The notes: generated by a model from the sequence alone, not told the origin. A stretch of DNA of 53,414 bases from Clostridia bacterium (GCA_017522205.1 JAFWZS010000065.1:1-53414); one strand, 5' to 3'; shown: positions 16,416 to 26,360, counted from the first letter of the stretch. Numbers and translations: made by a program.

Positions 16416-18020
16416 ATGACTTTTGTATCACTATCCTTTGTTGCTTTTCTTTTTGTCGGAATTGCTCTTTTTTATATCTGTCCCGTAAAATACAGATGGC
16501 TGGTGCTTCTTGGCCTGAGTGTCTGGTTCTATGCTCAGAGCAATGTAGCCTATCTTCCATATATTCTCCTTTCCACCCTTTCGATTTATCTTTCAGGCGT
16601 GGTTATGGGAAAATTCTGGACAGAGCAGGAAGAAAAACTTAAAGCGGAAGGTCTTTCTAAAGACGAAAAGAAAAGCATAAAAGAAAAAGGTAAAAAGAAA
16701 AGAAAAGCAGTGCTTATTGCTGCTCTCGTGCTTAATATAGGAATTCTCTGCACAGTTAAGTTTGCAAAGTTCTTTGTGGGTCCCATTAATTCACTTACAG
16801 CTTTTCTCGGCGGTGAGGGTGAATTTTCGGCTTCAAGCATAATTGTACCTCTTGGTATTTCCTACTATACATTTTCAACCGTAGGCTATCTGCTTGACGT
16901 TTACTGGAAAAGATATCCCCACGAAAACAACTATCTGAGATTTCTTCTTTATGCAATTTACTTCCCCCATATTCTTCAGGGACCCATTGCAAGATATAAT
17001 AATCTCGGCACTCAGCTTAAGGGTGAACTTAACTTTGACCTTGACAGATTTATGAAGGGTGTTCAGCTTCTTCTCTGGGGCTACTTCAAAAAGCTTGTTA
17101 TTGCAGACCGTCTCAATATTTTCATTGACGGCGTTTTCGAAAGCTATGACAGCAACTTAGGTCTTATCAACGTTATTGCTATGGTTGCCGATGCCTTCTA
17201 TATCTATGCTGATTTCTCAGGCTGTATGGATATGGCAAGAGGTATTTCCGACATCTTCGGCGTGAAGCTTGAGCTTAACTTTGAGCGTCCCTTCCTTGCA
17301 ACAAGTGTACCTGAATTCTGGAGAAGATGGCACATCACTCTCGGTGCATGGTTCAGAGATTATGTTTATATGCCCGTTTCAACCGGTGCAAAGCTTAAGG
17401 AGCTTAACAAAAAGCTTAAAAAGGCTAATGTTTCAAAGTCCGTTTCAAGAGTTATTCTCGTAACTATTCCTGTGTTTATCACCTGGATTCTTACGGGTCT
17501 CTGGCACGGTACGGGAAGCACCTACATTGTGTGGGGCTTCTACTACGCAATACTTATTGCACTTTCAACCGCATTTTCAGACGATTATCAGAGCTTTCTT
17601 AAAAAGCACAACGTAAAAACCGACACACTTTCATGGCGTATTCTCAGAATAATCAAGGTGTTCTGCATCTTTATGGGCGGACGAATTCTCACCGTTCCCG
17701 GCTCACTTTCAAAAACAAAGATTGTTCTGCAGAGTATTGTGCACAACATCAACCCCTGGGTATTCACCAACGGTACATTCTGGAAGTACAGCGAGCTTGA
17801 CTCCTACGGTGTAATTATCGCTGTGCTTTGTGTGGCACTTCTTATAGGCGTTGACCTTATTCAGGAGCATCTCGGTGAAAAATCACTTCGTGACAGAATA
17901 GGTGAAGAAAACCTCTTCACAGGAATTATTCTTACGGTTGCACTTGCAGTTGCAGTGTTTGTGTACGGCATTTACGGTTCAGGCTATGATGCAGCATCAT
18001 TCGTATATATGGGTTATTAA
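16416..18020 (+). CDS. MBOAT family O-acyltransferase (DltB/AlgI-like)
   Basis: A polytopic membrane protein of 534 residues that would carry an acyl or aminoacyl group across or at the membrane to a cell-surface polymer. The AlgI/DltB core is clear: PHILQGPIARYNN, then WRRWHITLGAWFRDYVYMP (His306), then ILTGLWHGTGSTY with the catalytic-type His364. The only in-frame start is ATG 16416; the usual ribosome binding site is not adjacent but may be brought close by the hairpin at 16381-16403. The stop overlaps an ATG of the next gene. The motifs are nearer AlgI than DltB by eye. Confidence 0.88.
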   Translation: MTFVSLSFVAFLFVGIALFYICPVKYRWLVLLGLSVWFYAQSNVAYLPYILLSTLSIYLSGVVMGKFWTEQEEKLKAEGLSKDEKKSIKEKGKKKRKAVLIAALVLNIGILCTVKFAKFFVGPINSLTAFLGGEGEFSASSIIVPLGISYYTFSTVGYLLDVYWKRYPHENNYLRFLLYAIYFPHILQGPIARYNNLGTQLKGELNFDLDRFMKGVQLLLWGYFKKLVIADRLNIFIDGVFESYDSNLGLINVIAMVADAFYIYADFSGCMDMARGISDIFGVKLELNFERPFLATSVPEFWRRWHITLGAWFRDYVYMPVSTGAKLKELNKKLKKANVSKSVSRVILVTIPVFITWILTGLWHGTGSTYIVWGFYYAILIALSTAFSDDYQSFLKKHNVKTDTLSWRILRIIKVFCIFMGGRILTVPGSLSKTKIVLQSIVHNINPWVFTNGTFWKYSELDSYGVIIAVLCVALLIGVDLIQEHLGEKSLRDRIGEENLFTGIILTVALAVAVFVYGIYGSGYDAASFVYMGY

Positions 18021-18031
18021 TGGAGATAGGT

Positions 18032-19489
18032 ATGAAAACAGAAATCAAAAATAAAAACAAAATAATTTCTGCTCTGCTCAGTCTTGTGCTTGTGCTGATT
18101 TCAATTTCTGCTGCCGGTGAGGTTCTGCAGAACAAGTTCTCCGACAAGTTTTTCCTTGACAGACAGAATATCTGGAACTTCTATGACCTGCCGAAAAACT
18201 CAATTGATGTTTTCGTAACGGGCAGCAGCCAGATTATCAGCGGTGTTTCCTCTCCTGAGCTTTATAACGAATACGGAATTGCCGCCTATGCTCTCGGCAC
18301 CTGTTCTCAGCCTGTAAGAGCGGGCCGCTACTGGCTTTCAGAAATGCTTCGCACACAGTCACCGAAGGTGTTTGTCTATGAAGTAAGCGCTCTTTATTAT
18401 GATGACAAGAATCCCGTGTCACATGCGAGAGCTTTTACTGATATGAAAAATACATCAAAAAACAAGTATCAGGCTCTTAAAGAGCTCACCGACGGTGATA
18501 CCGAAGAAATGCTTGGCTACTACTGGGAAATCTACGGTTATCACAGCAGATGGAATGAGCTTGATAAAGCGGATTTTACTTTCACAGATAATATTTACAG
18601 AGACAGCCATTTAGGTTTTTCAATTATCAACACTGCATACGAAAACAACAATACAAGAGATAACTACGTTGTTTCCTATACAAAGGAGAAAAAGGAAGTA
18701 ACCGAAGAGGTTTATCTTCAGTATCTCAGCGAAATGAAAGAAATCTGCGATCAAGAGGGAATCACAATGATTCTTCTCAAAACTCCCAGAACCGATTGGA
18801 CAAATGAAGAATATTCAGCAATAAAAGACCTTGCCGATTCAATGGGCGTAGAATATATTGATATGAACTTCGCTGAAAACTTTGATAGGCTTGGCCTTGG
18901 ATATAAGTCCGATTTTATGGATTTCAAGCATCTTAATCTTTATGGTGCAAGAAAGGTTACCTCATACTTAGGTAAGTACCTCAGCGAGAACTTTACTTTT
19001 GAGGATGAAAGATTAAAAAAACGCTCCTACTTCAAGGATGCTTATGAGGAATATACCGAGGCTGTGAAAACTTCAACAATGCCTTCAATTCAGAAATTCT
19101 CTGATCTTGCTGAATTTATCGGAGACGAAAAATATTCATTCACCCTTTCCAAAAAAGGTAATGTTGAATTTTCAGAAAAGGATCTGGAAACTCTTCTGAT
19201 TATGGGTGCAAAAAAGAGCATTACCGAAAAGAAGAACTATGTGCTTATCAGAAACGGCAGCAAGGTGAAGCACGAGCATCAATCAAACGGCTCAATTGCT
19301 TTAAGAGGCTTTACTCTTGGCGGTGACTATTACAGAGGTATAATCGACAAGGACGGTATTCAGGCAAAATTCCAGGATGCATCTAAGAATTCAAAAATCG
19401 CGTCAGGTGTTGTGCTTTCGGTTTATGACAATACAACAAAACTGAAGGTGGGAACTTTCGTGTTTGATGCAGTGCTGAATATAGTATAA
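18032..19489 (+). CDS. SGNH/DltD-AlgX-like membrane-anchored hydrolase or acyltransferase
   Basis: A 485-residue protein with one N-terminal membrane helix (about 10-32) and an outer catalytic domain. The likely nucleophile is in GSSQ (residues 64-67), and the Asp/His pair in DFKHLN (Asp297, His300), the pattern of DltD and AlgX/AlgJ partner proteins. ATG 18032 is preferred because GGAG lies 6 bases before it; the ATG at 18020 that overlaps the MBOAT stop has no site. It completes a ligase, carrier, MBOAT, SGNH set. Its last 120 residues have no assignment. Confidence 0.78.
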   Translation: MKTEIKNKNKIISALLSLVLVLISISAAGEVLQNKFSDKFFLDRQNIWNFYDLPKNSIDVFVTGSSQIISGVSSPELYNEYGIAAYALGTCSQPVRAGRYWLSEMLRTQSPKVFVYEVSALYYDDKNPVSHARAFTDMKNTSKNKYQALKELTDGDTEEMLGYYWEIYGYHSRWNELDKADFTFTDNIYRDSHLGFSIINTAYENNNTRDNYVVSYTKEKKEVTEEVYLQYLSEMKEICDQEGITMILLKTPRTDWTNEEYSAIKDLADSMGVEYIDMNFAENFDRLGLGYKSDFMDFKHLNLYGARKVTSYLGKYLSENFTFEDERLKKRSYFKDAYEEYTEAVKTSTMPSIQKFSDLAEFIGDEKYSFTLSKKGNVEFSEKDLETLLIMGAKKSITEKKNYVLIRNGSKVKHEHQSNGSIALRGFTLGGDYYRGIIDKDGIQAKFQDASKNSKIASGVVLSVYDNTTKLKVGTFVFDAVLNIV

Positions 19490-19497
19490 AAAGAATA

Positions 19498-19541
19498 AAA
19501 GAACTGTTTTTATGCCGAAATAAGGCAAAAGACAGTTCTTT
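19498..19541 (+). terminator. Terminator of the dlt-like operon
   Basis: A 10-bp stem (19498-19507 with 19532-19541) with an inner GCC/GGC hairpin is followed by a T-run. Confidence 0.8.
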
Positions 19542-19614
19542 TTTTGCTAAGTCTCTTTACCTTAATAAAAATTTGTGATATTATCTAACTATGAATGTGT
19601 AAAGGAGAGCTATA

Positions 19615-20016
19615 ATGAAAGAAATTTTAATGTCAAACATCCCGGCAGGTTTTGCAACTGTTTGCCTTGCCCTTTACTTCTTCGGTATGGCAATCGTGTT
19701 TATTCTGAAGCCTCTCAAAAACGCAGAGAGCTTTTCAATCAAGCCTGTGGACAATGCGGGTAAAACGGAAATCAGAGTTTACTACGGCGGTATTTCATTT
19801 GCCCTCGGTGCGTTTCTGCTTTATCTCACTTATGCAACAAAAACACCCATGCACTCACTTGTCGGCGGTATGTTTTTTGCAACAACAGTTTTTGTTACAA
19901 GAACCATATTCCTCTTTGTTGATAAGGGATGGAAATGTCCCTACACAAAGCTTGCCATTCCCGCAGAGGGCGCTTTTGTAATTGCACTCTGGACCTGCTT
20001 CTTCCTTGCGAAGTAA
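19615..20016 (+). CDS. Small four-helix membrane protein (DUF4345-like)
   Basis: A 133-residue protein with four hydrophobic segments (about 10-35, 58-78, 82-103 and 112-132) and few charged residues between. The RVYYGGISFALGAFLL segment resembles DUF4345-type proteins, which have no known function; I am not certain of the family. A strong AAAGGAG site precedes the ATG, with TTTACC/TATTAT boxes at 17-base spacing further up. The first hexosaminidase gene follows after 6 bases, so they may share a transcript. Confidence 0.7.
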   Translation: MKEILMSNIPAGFATVCLALYFFGMAIVFILKPLKNAESFSIKPVDNAGKTEIRVYYGGISFALGAFLLYLTYATKTPMHSLVGGMFFATTVFVTRTIFLFVDKGWKCPYTKLAIPAEGAFVIALWTCFFLAK

Positions 20017-20022
20017 GGGGTT

Positions 20023-21609
20023 ATGAAAGTACATATTATACCTGAGCCAAACAGGATAACGGTTACCGATAAAATAGTTTTTGAACTTACGGGGCTTTGC
20101 AATTTAAATGAGCAAAAAGGCTGCAATAAGGCTTTTTCAGAGCTGACTGGATTTATATCGGATGAATTCTGCATTGAGCTTCTTGGCACAGGAAAAGAAG
20201 AAATACGGCTTTCTTTGGATGAAGCGTTAACTGCTTCGGAAAGCTATACTCTGGATATAACAGAAAACCTTATTGAAATAAAAGGTGCTGATGAAGCCGG
20301 TGTGTTTTACGGTGTAGAAACACTTAAACAGATTTTTCTTCAATGTGAAGAAAAGCTTCCTGAAGTTCATATTGCAGATGCTCCTGCATATTCCTACCGT
20401 GGCTTTATGCTTGACTGCGGACGCTATTTCTTCCCGAAGGAAGATGTAATGAAGTTTATTGATATTATGGCTATGCACAAGCTGAACCATTTTCATTGGC
20501 ATCTTACCGAGGACCAGGGTTGGAGAGCCCAGATGCTTGATAATATTCTTCTTACTGAAATCGGTGCCTACCGTTCACACACCAATTTCGGTGTGAAGCC
20601 TCACGGTGGTTTCTATACCAAGGAGGATATGAAAGAGGTAGTTGAATACGCACATAAAAAGTGCATCAAGGTTATTCCTGAAATTGACACACCGGGACAT
20701 ACGGTCAGTGCAATTGCAGCTTACCCTGAGCTTTCCTGCTTTGAACGGAATCTGAATGTTGCGACCCACTGCGGTGTAAAGCACGACGTAATTTGCGTCG
20801 GCAAAGAAAGCACATATGAGTTTATGTTTTCTGTGTTTGATGAGCTTATGGAAGTTTTCACTGACGGTATAATTCATATCGGTGGCGACGAGGTGCCCAC
20901 AACCCGTTGGGAAATCTGTCCTCACTGTCAGAAGAGAATCAAAGACGAAGGACTTAAAGGTACAGACGACCTGCATCCCTACTATCTTTCAAAAATTGCT
21001 GAACATATTGAAAGCAAGGGCTCAAAGGTAGTTATGTGGAACGACACCGTTAAGGAATATATGACGAAAAGCAGTATTGTAAGGCAGCTTTGGGATGAAG
21101 AAATGAGCGAAAGCGATGTTGTCAGTCAGATAAACAAGGGCACTGAATTTATAATTTCCTTTGTTAACGCTTATTATCTTGACTTGCCTTACGGTCAGAC
21201 GAGCCTAAAAAAATGCTATGAATATAACCCATGCTATAAAGGGATTGCAGAAGATAAAAAGAACAAGCTGCTGGGTGTTGAAGCCTGTTTGTGGACAGAA
21301 TTTGTGCCGGATATGAAAAAGGCAGGATATCAGATCTTTCCGAGGCTCGGTGCCTTCAGTGAAACCGCATGGACAGAAAAAGATAAGAAAAGCTACCAAA
21401 GATTCTTTGAAAAGCTGCCTTTTTATGAGTATATGATTTCATCCTATGGAATGAATTTTGCAAAAGAAAAAGAAGCTTTGCCGAAAGGCTTGAGAAAGCT
21501 TGGATCACTTCTTTATTGGGAAAGAAGGAAGCTTTGTTGGCAGGGACTTCACAATATCATAGATAATAATAAAGTTAAAAGAAAATATAAAGGAGAGGAA
21601 AACAAATGA
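20023..21609 (+). CDS. Beta-N-acetylhexosaminidase, GH20 (first copy)
   Basis: A 528-residue family 20 glycosidase that removes terminal GlcNAc or GalNAc by substrate-assisted catalysis. The N-terminal GH20b domain is at about 1-125; the barrel starts at YRGFMLDCGRYFFP, with FHWHLTEDQGWR and the catalytic pair Asp289-Glu290 in IHIGGDE. There is no signal peptide, so it should work in the cytoplasm on imported sugars. AAGGGG lies before the ATG. It overlaps the second GH20 gene by 4 bases. C-terminal residues are basic. Confidence 0.93.
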   Translation: MKVHIIPEPNRITVTDKIVFELTGLCNLNEQKGCNKAFSELTGFISDEFCIELLGTGKEEIRLSLDEALTASESYTLDITENLIEIKGADEAGVFYGVETLKQIFLQCEEKLPEVHIADAPAYSYRGFMLDCGRYFFPKEDVMKFIDIMAMHKLNHFHWHLTEDQGWRAQMLDNILLTEIGAYRSHTNFGVKPHGGFYTKEDMKEVVEYAHKKCIKVIPEIDTPGHTVSAIAAYPELSCFERNLNVATHCGVKHDVICVGKESTYEFMFSVFDELMEVFTDGIIHIGGDEVPTTRWEICPHCQKRIKDEGLKGTDDLHPYYLSKIAEHIESKGSKVVMWNDTVKEYMTKSSIVRQLWDEEMSESDVVSQINKGTEFIISFVNAYYLDLPYGQTSLKKCYEYNPCYKGIAEDKKNKLLGVEACLWTEFVPDMKKAGYQIFPRLGAFSETAWTEKDKKSYQRFFEKLPFYEYMISSYGMNFAKEKEALPKGLRKLGSLLYWERRKLCWQGLHNIIDNNKVKRKYKGEENK

Positions 21610-23183
21610 TTAATGTAATTCCAAAACCAAGAGTTGCAGTGGAGGAAGAAGGCTTTTATGAGCTTAGCTCTGGCGTAGTGAGCTTCAGCTACGACGAAAG
21701 ACTCGGCAATATGCGTCAGTGTATCGCTTGCAGTCTTGGCGTTAAGAGCGTTGAAACCGGTGAACCCGATATCAGATTTATTTACACGGAAAAGGTAAAG
21801 GTTGAGGAATATCTTCTTAAGGTAACAGAAGAGGGTATCAGGGTTTATGCTTCAGATTACAGCGGTGCTTTTTATGCACTCATTACTCTTAAGCAGCTTA
21901 TTGATGACGAAAATAAAATTCCCTGCTGTAAAATCAGCGACAGACCTCTTTATTCCTGGAGAGGTATGCAGCTTGATGAAAGCCGTCATTTCTTCGGCGC
22001 TGAAACTGTCAGAAAGCTTCTTGACTTTATGGCTATGTATAAGCTGAACCGTTTCCATTGGCATCTTACTGACGATCAGGGCTGGAGAATTGAAATTAAA
22101 AAGCATCCTCTTCTCACAGAAATCGGAAGCAAGAGAAAGGGCAGTCAGCTTCATCATTGGGGCAGTCTTGATATGAGTCATGTTCCCGTTGAAGGCTACT
22201 ACACTCAGGATGAAATCAAGCAGATTATCGCTTATGCAAAGGCAAGAGGCATTGAGATTATTCCTGAAATTGATTTCCCTGCACACTGTGCATCGGCTCT
22301 TGCTGCATATAACAACCTTGCATGCCGTGAGATTGATTGTGAAGTTCCTGATTTCTTCGGTGAAAAGATTCCCGAAAGCCGTGGAATGAAGAATTGGAAC
22401 AGAACTCTCTGCCTCGGTAAGGATGAGGTTATCAGCTTTGCGTATGACGTAATTGACGAGGTTGCTGAGCTTTTCCCGTTCGCTTATTTCCATGTTGGCG
22501 GTGACGAAGCTCCCACCGGTGAATGGAAGAAGTGCGATAAGTGTCAGAGCAGAATGAAGACAGAAGGCCTTAAAAATGAAACTGAGCTTCAGGGCTGGTT
22601 CACAAACAAGCTGAACGCATACCTTAAAACTCAGGGCAAGATTATGATCGGATGGAACGAGGTTCTTGCTGCTAAGAAGATTGACGCTGATGTTGTTGCT
22701 CAGTACTGGACACCTCTCAAGGACAAGAATGTTAATAAGCATCTTAAAAACGGTGGTGAAGTAATTCTCAGCAACCACAAGTATTTCTATTTTGATATGC
22801 TTCACTCTTACTGCACAGTTAAGGGTACATATTACTATGAGCCCAAGAAGGCAGGAATCAAGAGTAAGTATGACAACAGTGTTCTCGGTGTTGAAGGTGA
22901 AAACTGGACAGAGTGGACAGACACTGCAGAAGAGCTTTTCTTCAAAATGTGCAACCGCGGTCTTGCACTTGCTGAATGCGGATGGAGCAGAAGCCGAGAC
23001 TATGCTGATTTTATCGAGCGTCTTCAGGAGAACAAGCCTTTACTTGATAAAATGGGAATTTATTATGGTGAAGACTGGTTAACTCTTTCAAAGAGCAAGA
23101 AGAAAAAGAAGAAGGCTGCAAAGAAGCTTGGGCTTGACAGCAAGGCCTATGACGGAGAATACGAAATTTCAATTGCAAAATAA
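21606..23183 (+). CDS. Beta-N-acetylhexosaminidase, GH20 (second copy)
   Basis: A 525-residue paralog of the preceding enzyme with the same layout: GH20b domain, YSWRGMQLDESRHFFG, FHWHLTDDQGWR and the catalytic Asp300-Glu301 in FHVGGDE. It has no signal peptide. Compared with the first copy it has a longer segment around the HHWGSLDMSHVPVEGYYT loop near the active site and a Lys-rich run (SKSKKKKKKAAKK) near the C-terminus. The 4-base overlap points to coupled translation and joint function, perhaps on differing linkages. Confidence 0.93.
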   Translation: MINVIPKPRVAVEEEGFYELSSGVVSFSYDERLGNMRQCIACSLGVKSVETGEPDIRFIYTEKVKVEEYLLKVTEEGIRVYASDYSGAFYALITLKQLIDDENKIPCCKISDRPLYSWRGMQLDESRHFFGAETVRKLLDFMAMYKLNRFHWHLTDDQGWRIEIKKHPLLTEIGSKRKGSQLHHWGSLDMSHVPVEGYYTQDEIKQIIAYAKARGIEIIPEIDFPAHCASALAAYNNLACREIDCEVPDFFGEKIPESRGMKNWNRTLCLGKDEVISFAYDVIDEVAELFPFAYFHVGGDEAPTGEWKKCDKCQSRMKTEGLKNETELQGWFTNKLNAYLKTQGKIMIGWNEVLAAKKIDADVVAQYWTPLKDKNVNKHLKNGGEVILSNHKYFYFDMLHSYCTVKGTYYYEPKKAGIKSKYDNSVLGVEGENWTEWTDTAEELFFKMCNRGLALAECGWSRSRDYADFIERLQENKPLLDKMGIYYGEDWLTLSKSKKKKKKAAKKLGLDSKAYDGEYEISIAK

Positions 23184-23190
23184 AAACTAT

Positions 23191-23218
23191 CCCCGACAGT
23201 TTGTTATAACTGTCGGGG
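23191..23218. terminator. Bidirectional terminator between GH20 and pflA
   Basis: A perfect 10-bp stem (23191-23200 with 23209-23218) separates converging genes. Confidence 0.8.
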
Positions 23219-23228
23219 CTCATTGTTG

Positions 23229-23945
23229 TTAATTAAGAAGTGCGTTAAGAGAATCCATAAGTTCTTTCTTCGGCTCAGGTAGATGACCGAAAGGAAACTC
23301 TATTCCAATTTTGTCATACTTTACCTGACAGATTTTTCTGAAGGGCAGAAGCTCAATTTTCTGAACGCATTTATATTCTTCTGAAAGCGCTTTCAGCTTC
23401 AGAACGTTTTCCTCATTGTCGTTAAGGGAGGGGATAATGACCTGCCTTAAAACGGTGGGAATTTTTTTGGCTTCAAGATAGGAGAGAAACTCCGTTACCT
23501 TTTCCATTCTGCACCCAACGTGCTTCTCGTAAAGGCTTTCATCGGTGTATTTAATATCAAGAAGAACAATATCGGTTTCTTCCAAAAGAGCTTTTACGGA
23601 ATCATTCATAATGCTTCCCGATGTATCCAGGCAGGTGTGGATTTTCTCTTTGTGAGCAAATTCAAAAAGCTCACGGACAAAGTCAGCTTGCAAAAGCGGC
23701 TCTCCGCCTGAAACTGTGATTCCGCCGTTTTCTTTGAAATACTCTTTGTAGCGTACCGCTTTTCTGATGATTTCTTCGGCTGTATATTCTGTGCCTTCAT
23801 TGAAATCCCAGGTGTCGGGATTATGGCAGCAGCCGCAACGGAGATTGCAGCCTTGCATAAAAGTTACAAATCTCACACCGGGACCATCAAGAGTACCGAG
23901 AGACTGGAAGGAGTGAACTCGGCCCTTTAAATTCTGTTTACTCAT
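23229..23945 (-). CDS. pflA: Pyruvate formate-lyase-activating enzyme
   Basis: A radical SAM enzyme that installs the glycyl radical on Pfl. The 238-residue protein has the cluster motif Cys33-x3-Cys37-x2-Cys40 ([14 protein letters not shown]) and the GGEPLLQ stretch. The ATG overlaps the pflB stop by 4 bases with GAGG just before it, so translation is coupled to pflB. No extra ferredoxin-type domain is present, as expected for a true PFL activase rather than other glycyl-radical activases. Confidence 0.95.
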   Translation of the reverse strand: MSKQNLKGRVHSFQSLGTLDGPGVRFVTFMQGCNLRCGCCHNPDTWDFNEGTEYTAEEIIRKAVRYKEYFKENGGITVSGGEPLLQADFVRELFEFAHKEKIHTCLDTSGSIMNDSVKALLEETDIVLLDIKYTDESLYEKHVGCRMEKVTEFLSYLEAKKIPTVLRQVIIPSLNDNEENVLKLKALSEEYKCVQKIELLPFRKICQVKYDKIGIEFPFGHLPEPKKELMDSLNALLN

Positions 23946-26173
23946 ACTGCCTCGTGGAAGGTACGGCTGATAACCTCACGCTGCTGCTCTCTTGAAAGCT
24001 TGTTGAAGTTAACCGCATAGCCTGAAACTCTGATTGTAAGGTTGGGATAAGCCTCGGGATTGTTGTAGGCATCCATAAGTGTTTCACGATTCAGAACGTT
24101 TACATTTATATGGTGAGCCTTCTTAGAAAAGTAGCCGTCAAGAATTGTAACGAGGTTGCTGATTCTTTCTTCCTCTGTTCTGCCGAGAGCTTCAGGAGTG
24201 ATTGAGAAGGTATTTGAAACACCGTCACGGCAGTCGTCGTAGCTGATTTTTGCAACTGAGTTAAGGGATGCAAGAGCACCGTTTTCCTCTCTGTTGTGCA
24301 TGGGGTTAGCACCGGGGGCAAAAGGTGCTGAAGCTTTTCTTCCGTCAGGAGTTGCACCGGTGTTTTTGCCGTACATTACGTTTGAGGTAATTGTAAGCAC
24401 TGAAAGGGTGTGTTCAGCCTGTCTGTATGTGGGAGTTTTGCGAAGCTCGGTAATAACCTTGTGAGCCATATCTCTTGCAATAAAGTCAACTCTGTCGTCG
24501 TCGTTGCCGTATTTCGGGAAATCACCCTTTGTTTCAAAGTCCACAATAAAGCCGTCTGAATTCTTTATGGGACGGACATTGGCAAATTTGATTGCACTGA
24601 GTGAGTCGGCAACAACAGAAAGACCTGCAATACCAAAAGCCATAAATCTGCCTACGTCTGTATCATGAAGAGCCATCTGGGTTTTTTCATAGGCATATTT
24701 GTCGTGCATATAATGAATGATGTTCATTGTGTTTACATAAAGGTGGCTGAGCCACTCAATATAAGTGTTGAAGCGCTCCATAACCTCTTCATAGTCGAGC
24801 TTTTCTACATTGAGAACGGGCATCTGAGGACCGATATGCATACCGCTTGTGGTGTCATAACCGCCGTTCAGAGCAATAAGAAGAAGCTTTGCAAGGTTGC
24901 ATCTTGCACCGAAGAACTGCATCTGCTTACCGATTTTCATTGCTGAAACGCAGCAGGCGATTGCATAGTCGTCACCGTAGATAGGACGCATAATGTCGTC
25001 GTTTTCATACTGAATAGAGTCTGTGTCAGCCGAAACCTTTGCACAGAACTTCTTGAAGTTTTCGGGAAGTGAGGTTGACCAGAGAATTGTAAGGTTAGGC
25101 TCAGGTGAAGAACCGAGGGTGTAAAGTGTGTTGAGCATACGGTAGCTGTTCTTGGTTACAAGGGTTCTTCCGTCTTCACCCATACCGCCAACCGCCTCAG
25201 TAATCCACATGGGGTCACCGCCGAAAAGCTCGTTATATTCTGGCGTACGAAGGTGACGGGCAATTCGAAGCTTCATAACAAAGTCGTCCATAAGCTCCTG
25301 AGCGCCTTCTTCTGTGAGAGTACCGTTCTGAAGGTCACGTTCAATGTAAATGTCAAAGAAAGTGCTTACTCTGCCGAGAGACATTGCGGCACCGTTCTGC
25401 TCCTTGATAGCTCCGAGATAAGCAAAATAAGTCCATTGAATAGCTTCCCTTGCATTTCCTGCAGGTTCACTTATATCAAAGCCGTACATTGCTGCCATTT
25501 CCTTAAGATAGCCGAGAAAAGCAATCTGCTGATAAAGCTCTTCATTGAGACGGGTGGTTTCTGTATTGAAGGTTTCTGCGGCAAGCTTTGCTTTATCCTT
25601 TTTCTTCTCTTCGATAAGCTTGTTTATGCCGTAAAGGGCAACTCTGCGGTAGTCACCGATGATTCTGCCTCTGCCGTAAGCGTCAGGAAGGCCCGTGATT
25701 ACGTGGCACTTTCTTGCTGCTCTCATTTCATCTGTATATGCTCTGAAAACGCCGTCGTTGTGGGTTGTACGGAAGCGGAATTCCTCCTCAACCTTTCTTG
25801 AAAGCTTGTAGCCGTAAGCCTCACAGGCCTGACGGGCCATTCTCATACCGCCAAAGGGGTTGACACCTCTTTTAAGGGGACGGTTGGTCTGCATACCTAC
25901 AATAATTTCGTTGTCTTTGTCAATATAACCGGGAGCATAGCTTGTGAGTGAGGAAACTGTTGCAGTATCAATATCAAGCACACCGCCATATTGTCTTTCA
26001 AGGGTAAAAAGCGACTGAAGCTTTTTCATCATTGATTCTGTGCGGGGAGTAGCTTTTGCAAGGAAAGTGCTGTCATCCTTATACTCGGAATAGTTTTGCT
26101 GAATGAAATCTCTTACGTTGATTTCGTTTTGCCACACACCACTTTTAAAGCCGTTCCAGTTTTTGTGTTCCAT
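23942..26173 (-). CDS. pflB: Formate C-acetyltransferase (pyruvate formate-lyase)
   Basis: Converts pyruvate and CoA to acetyl-CoA and formate under anoxia. The 743-residue enzyme has the active-site pair Cys407-Cys408 (ACCVSAM) and the glycyl-radical site Gly718 (RVSGYAV). The double cysteine marks true PFL rather than other glycyl-radical enzymes. The start is ATG 26173, 7 bases after AGGAGG; the open frame upstream runs into the riboswitch region and is not translated. It is expressed from the promoter at 26332-26360 through a ZTP riboswitch. Confidence 0.96.
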   Translation of the reverse strand: MEHKNWNGFKSGVWQNEINVRDFIQQNYSEYKDDSTFLAKATPRTESMMKKLQSLFTLERQYGGVLDIDTATVSSLTSYAPGYIDKDNEIIVGMQTNRPLKRGVNPFGGMRMARQACEAYGYKLSRKVEEEFRFRTTHNDGVFRAYTDEMRAARKCHVITGLPDAYGRGRIIGDYRRVALYGINKLIEEKKKDKAKLAAETFNTETTRLNEELYQQIAFLGYLKEMAAMYGFDISEPAGNAREAIQWTYFAYLGAIKEQNGAAMSLGRVSTFFDIYIERDLQNGTLTEEGAQELMDDFVMKLRIARHLRTPEYNELFGGDPMWITEAVGGMGEDGRTLVTKNSYRMLNTLYTLGSSPEPNLTILWSTSLPENFKKFCAKVSADTDSIQYENDDIMRPIYGDDYAIACCVSAMKIGKQMQFFGARCNLAKLLLIALNGGYDTTSGMHIGPQMPVLNVEKLDYEEVMERFNTYIEWLSHLYVNTMNIIHYMHDKYAYEKTQMALHDTDVGRFMAFGIAGLSVVADSLSAIKFANVRPIKNSDGFIVDFETKGDFPKYGNDDDRVDFIARDMAHKVITELRKTPTYRQAEHTLSVLTITSNVMYGKNTGATPDGRKASAPFAPGANPMHNREENGALASLNSVAKISYDDCRDGVSNTFSITPEALGRTEEERISNLVTILDGYFSKKAHHINVNVLNRETLMDAYNNPEAYPNLTIRVSGYAVNFNKLSREQQREVISRTFHEAV

Positions 26174-26206
26174 TTTTGTACCTCCTGTTTTTGCCGGGGC
26201 TACCTT

Positions 26207-26243
26207 AAACAAAAAGACAACCCAGCTTAATAAAACTGCGTTG
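26207..26243 (-). terminator. Terminator of the ZTP riboswitch expression platform
   Basis: On the minus strand CAACGCAG (26236-26243) pairs with CTGGGTTG (26218-26225) with one mismatch, followed by TCTTTTTGTTT. Its 5' arm overlaps the conserved end of the aptamer, so ligand binding should prevent termination. Confidence 0.7.
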
Positions 26244-26312
26244 CCCAGACGGTCGGCACTATTAACCTTCAAACTCCCTTGCGGTTATCCGCAAAATCCG
26301 TCAGTTGTATGA
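26238..26312 (-). promoter_or_regulatory. ZTP riboswitch (pfl RNA motif)
   Basis: On the minus strand the elements of the pfl motif appear in order: CAACTGACGGA, a TGCGG/CCGCA hairpin, AGGGAGTTTGAAGG, and the highly conserved GCCGACCGTCTGGGCAA. The motif was named for its place upstream of pfl genes, as here; ZTP signals shortage of 10-formyl-THF, and PFL makes formate for that pool. A terminator overlaps the 3' end, so this is most likely a transcriptional ON switch. Confidence 0.88.
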
Positions 26313-26331
26313 AGGGGTTTATTACAGTAAT

Positions 26332-26360
26332 ATTATATAAAAAAAGTAGCATTTTGTCAA
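26332..26360 (-). promoter_or_regulatory. Consensus promoter of pflBA
   Basis: On the minus strand TTGACA (26355-26360) and TATAAT (26332-26337) are 17 bases apart. The riboswitch begins about 20 bases downstream. Confidence 0.85.

Noticed and set aside
21852-22805. 317-codon minus-strand frame opposite the second GH20 gene
   Set aside because: It is the mirror of a well-supported enzyme gene with intact catalytic motifs, has no recognisable domain, and has no ribosome binding site or promoter.
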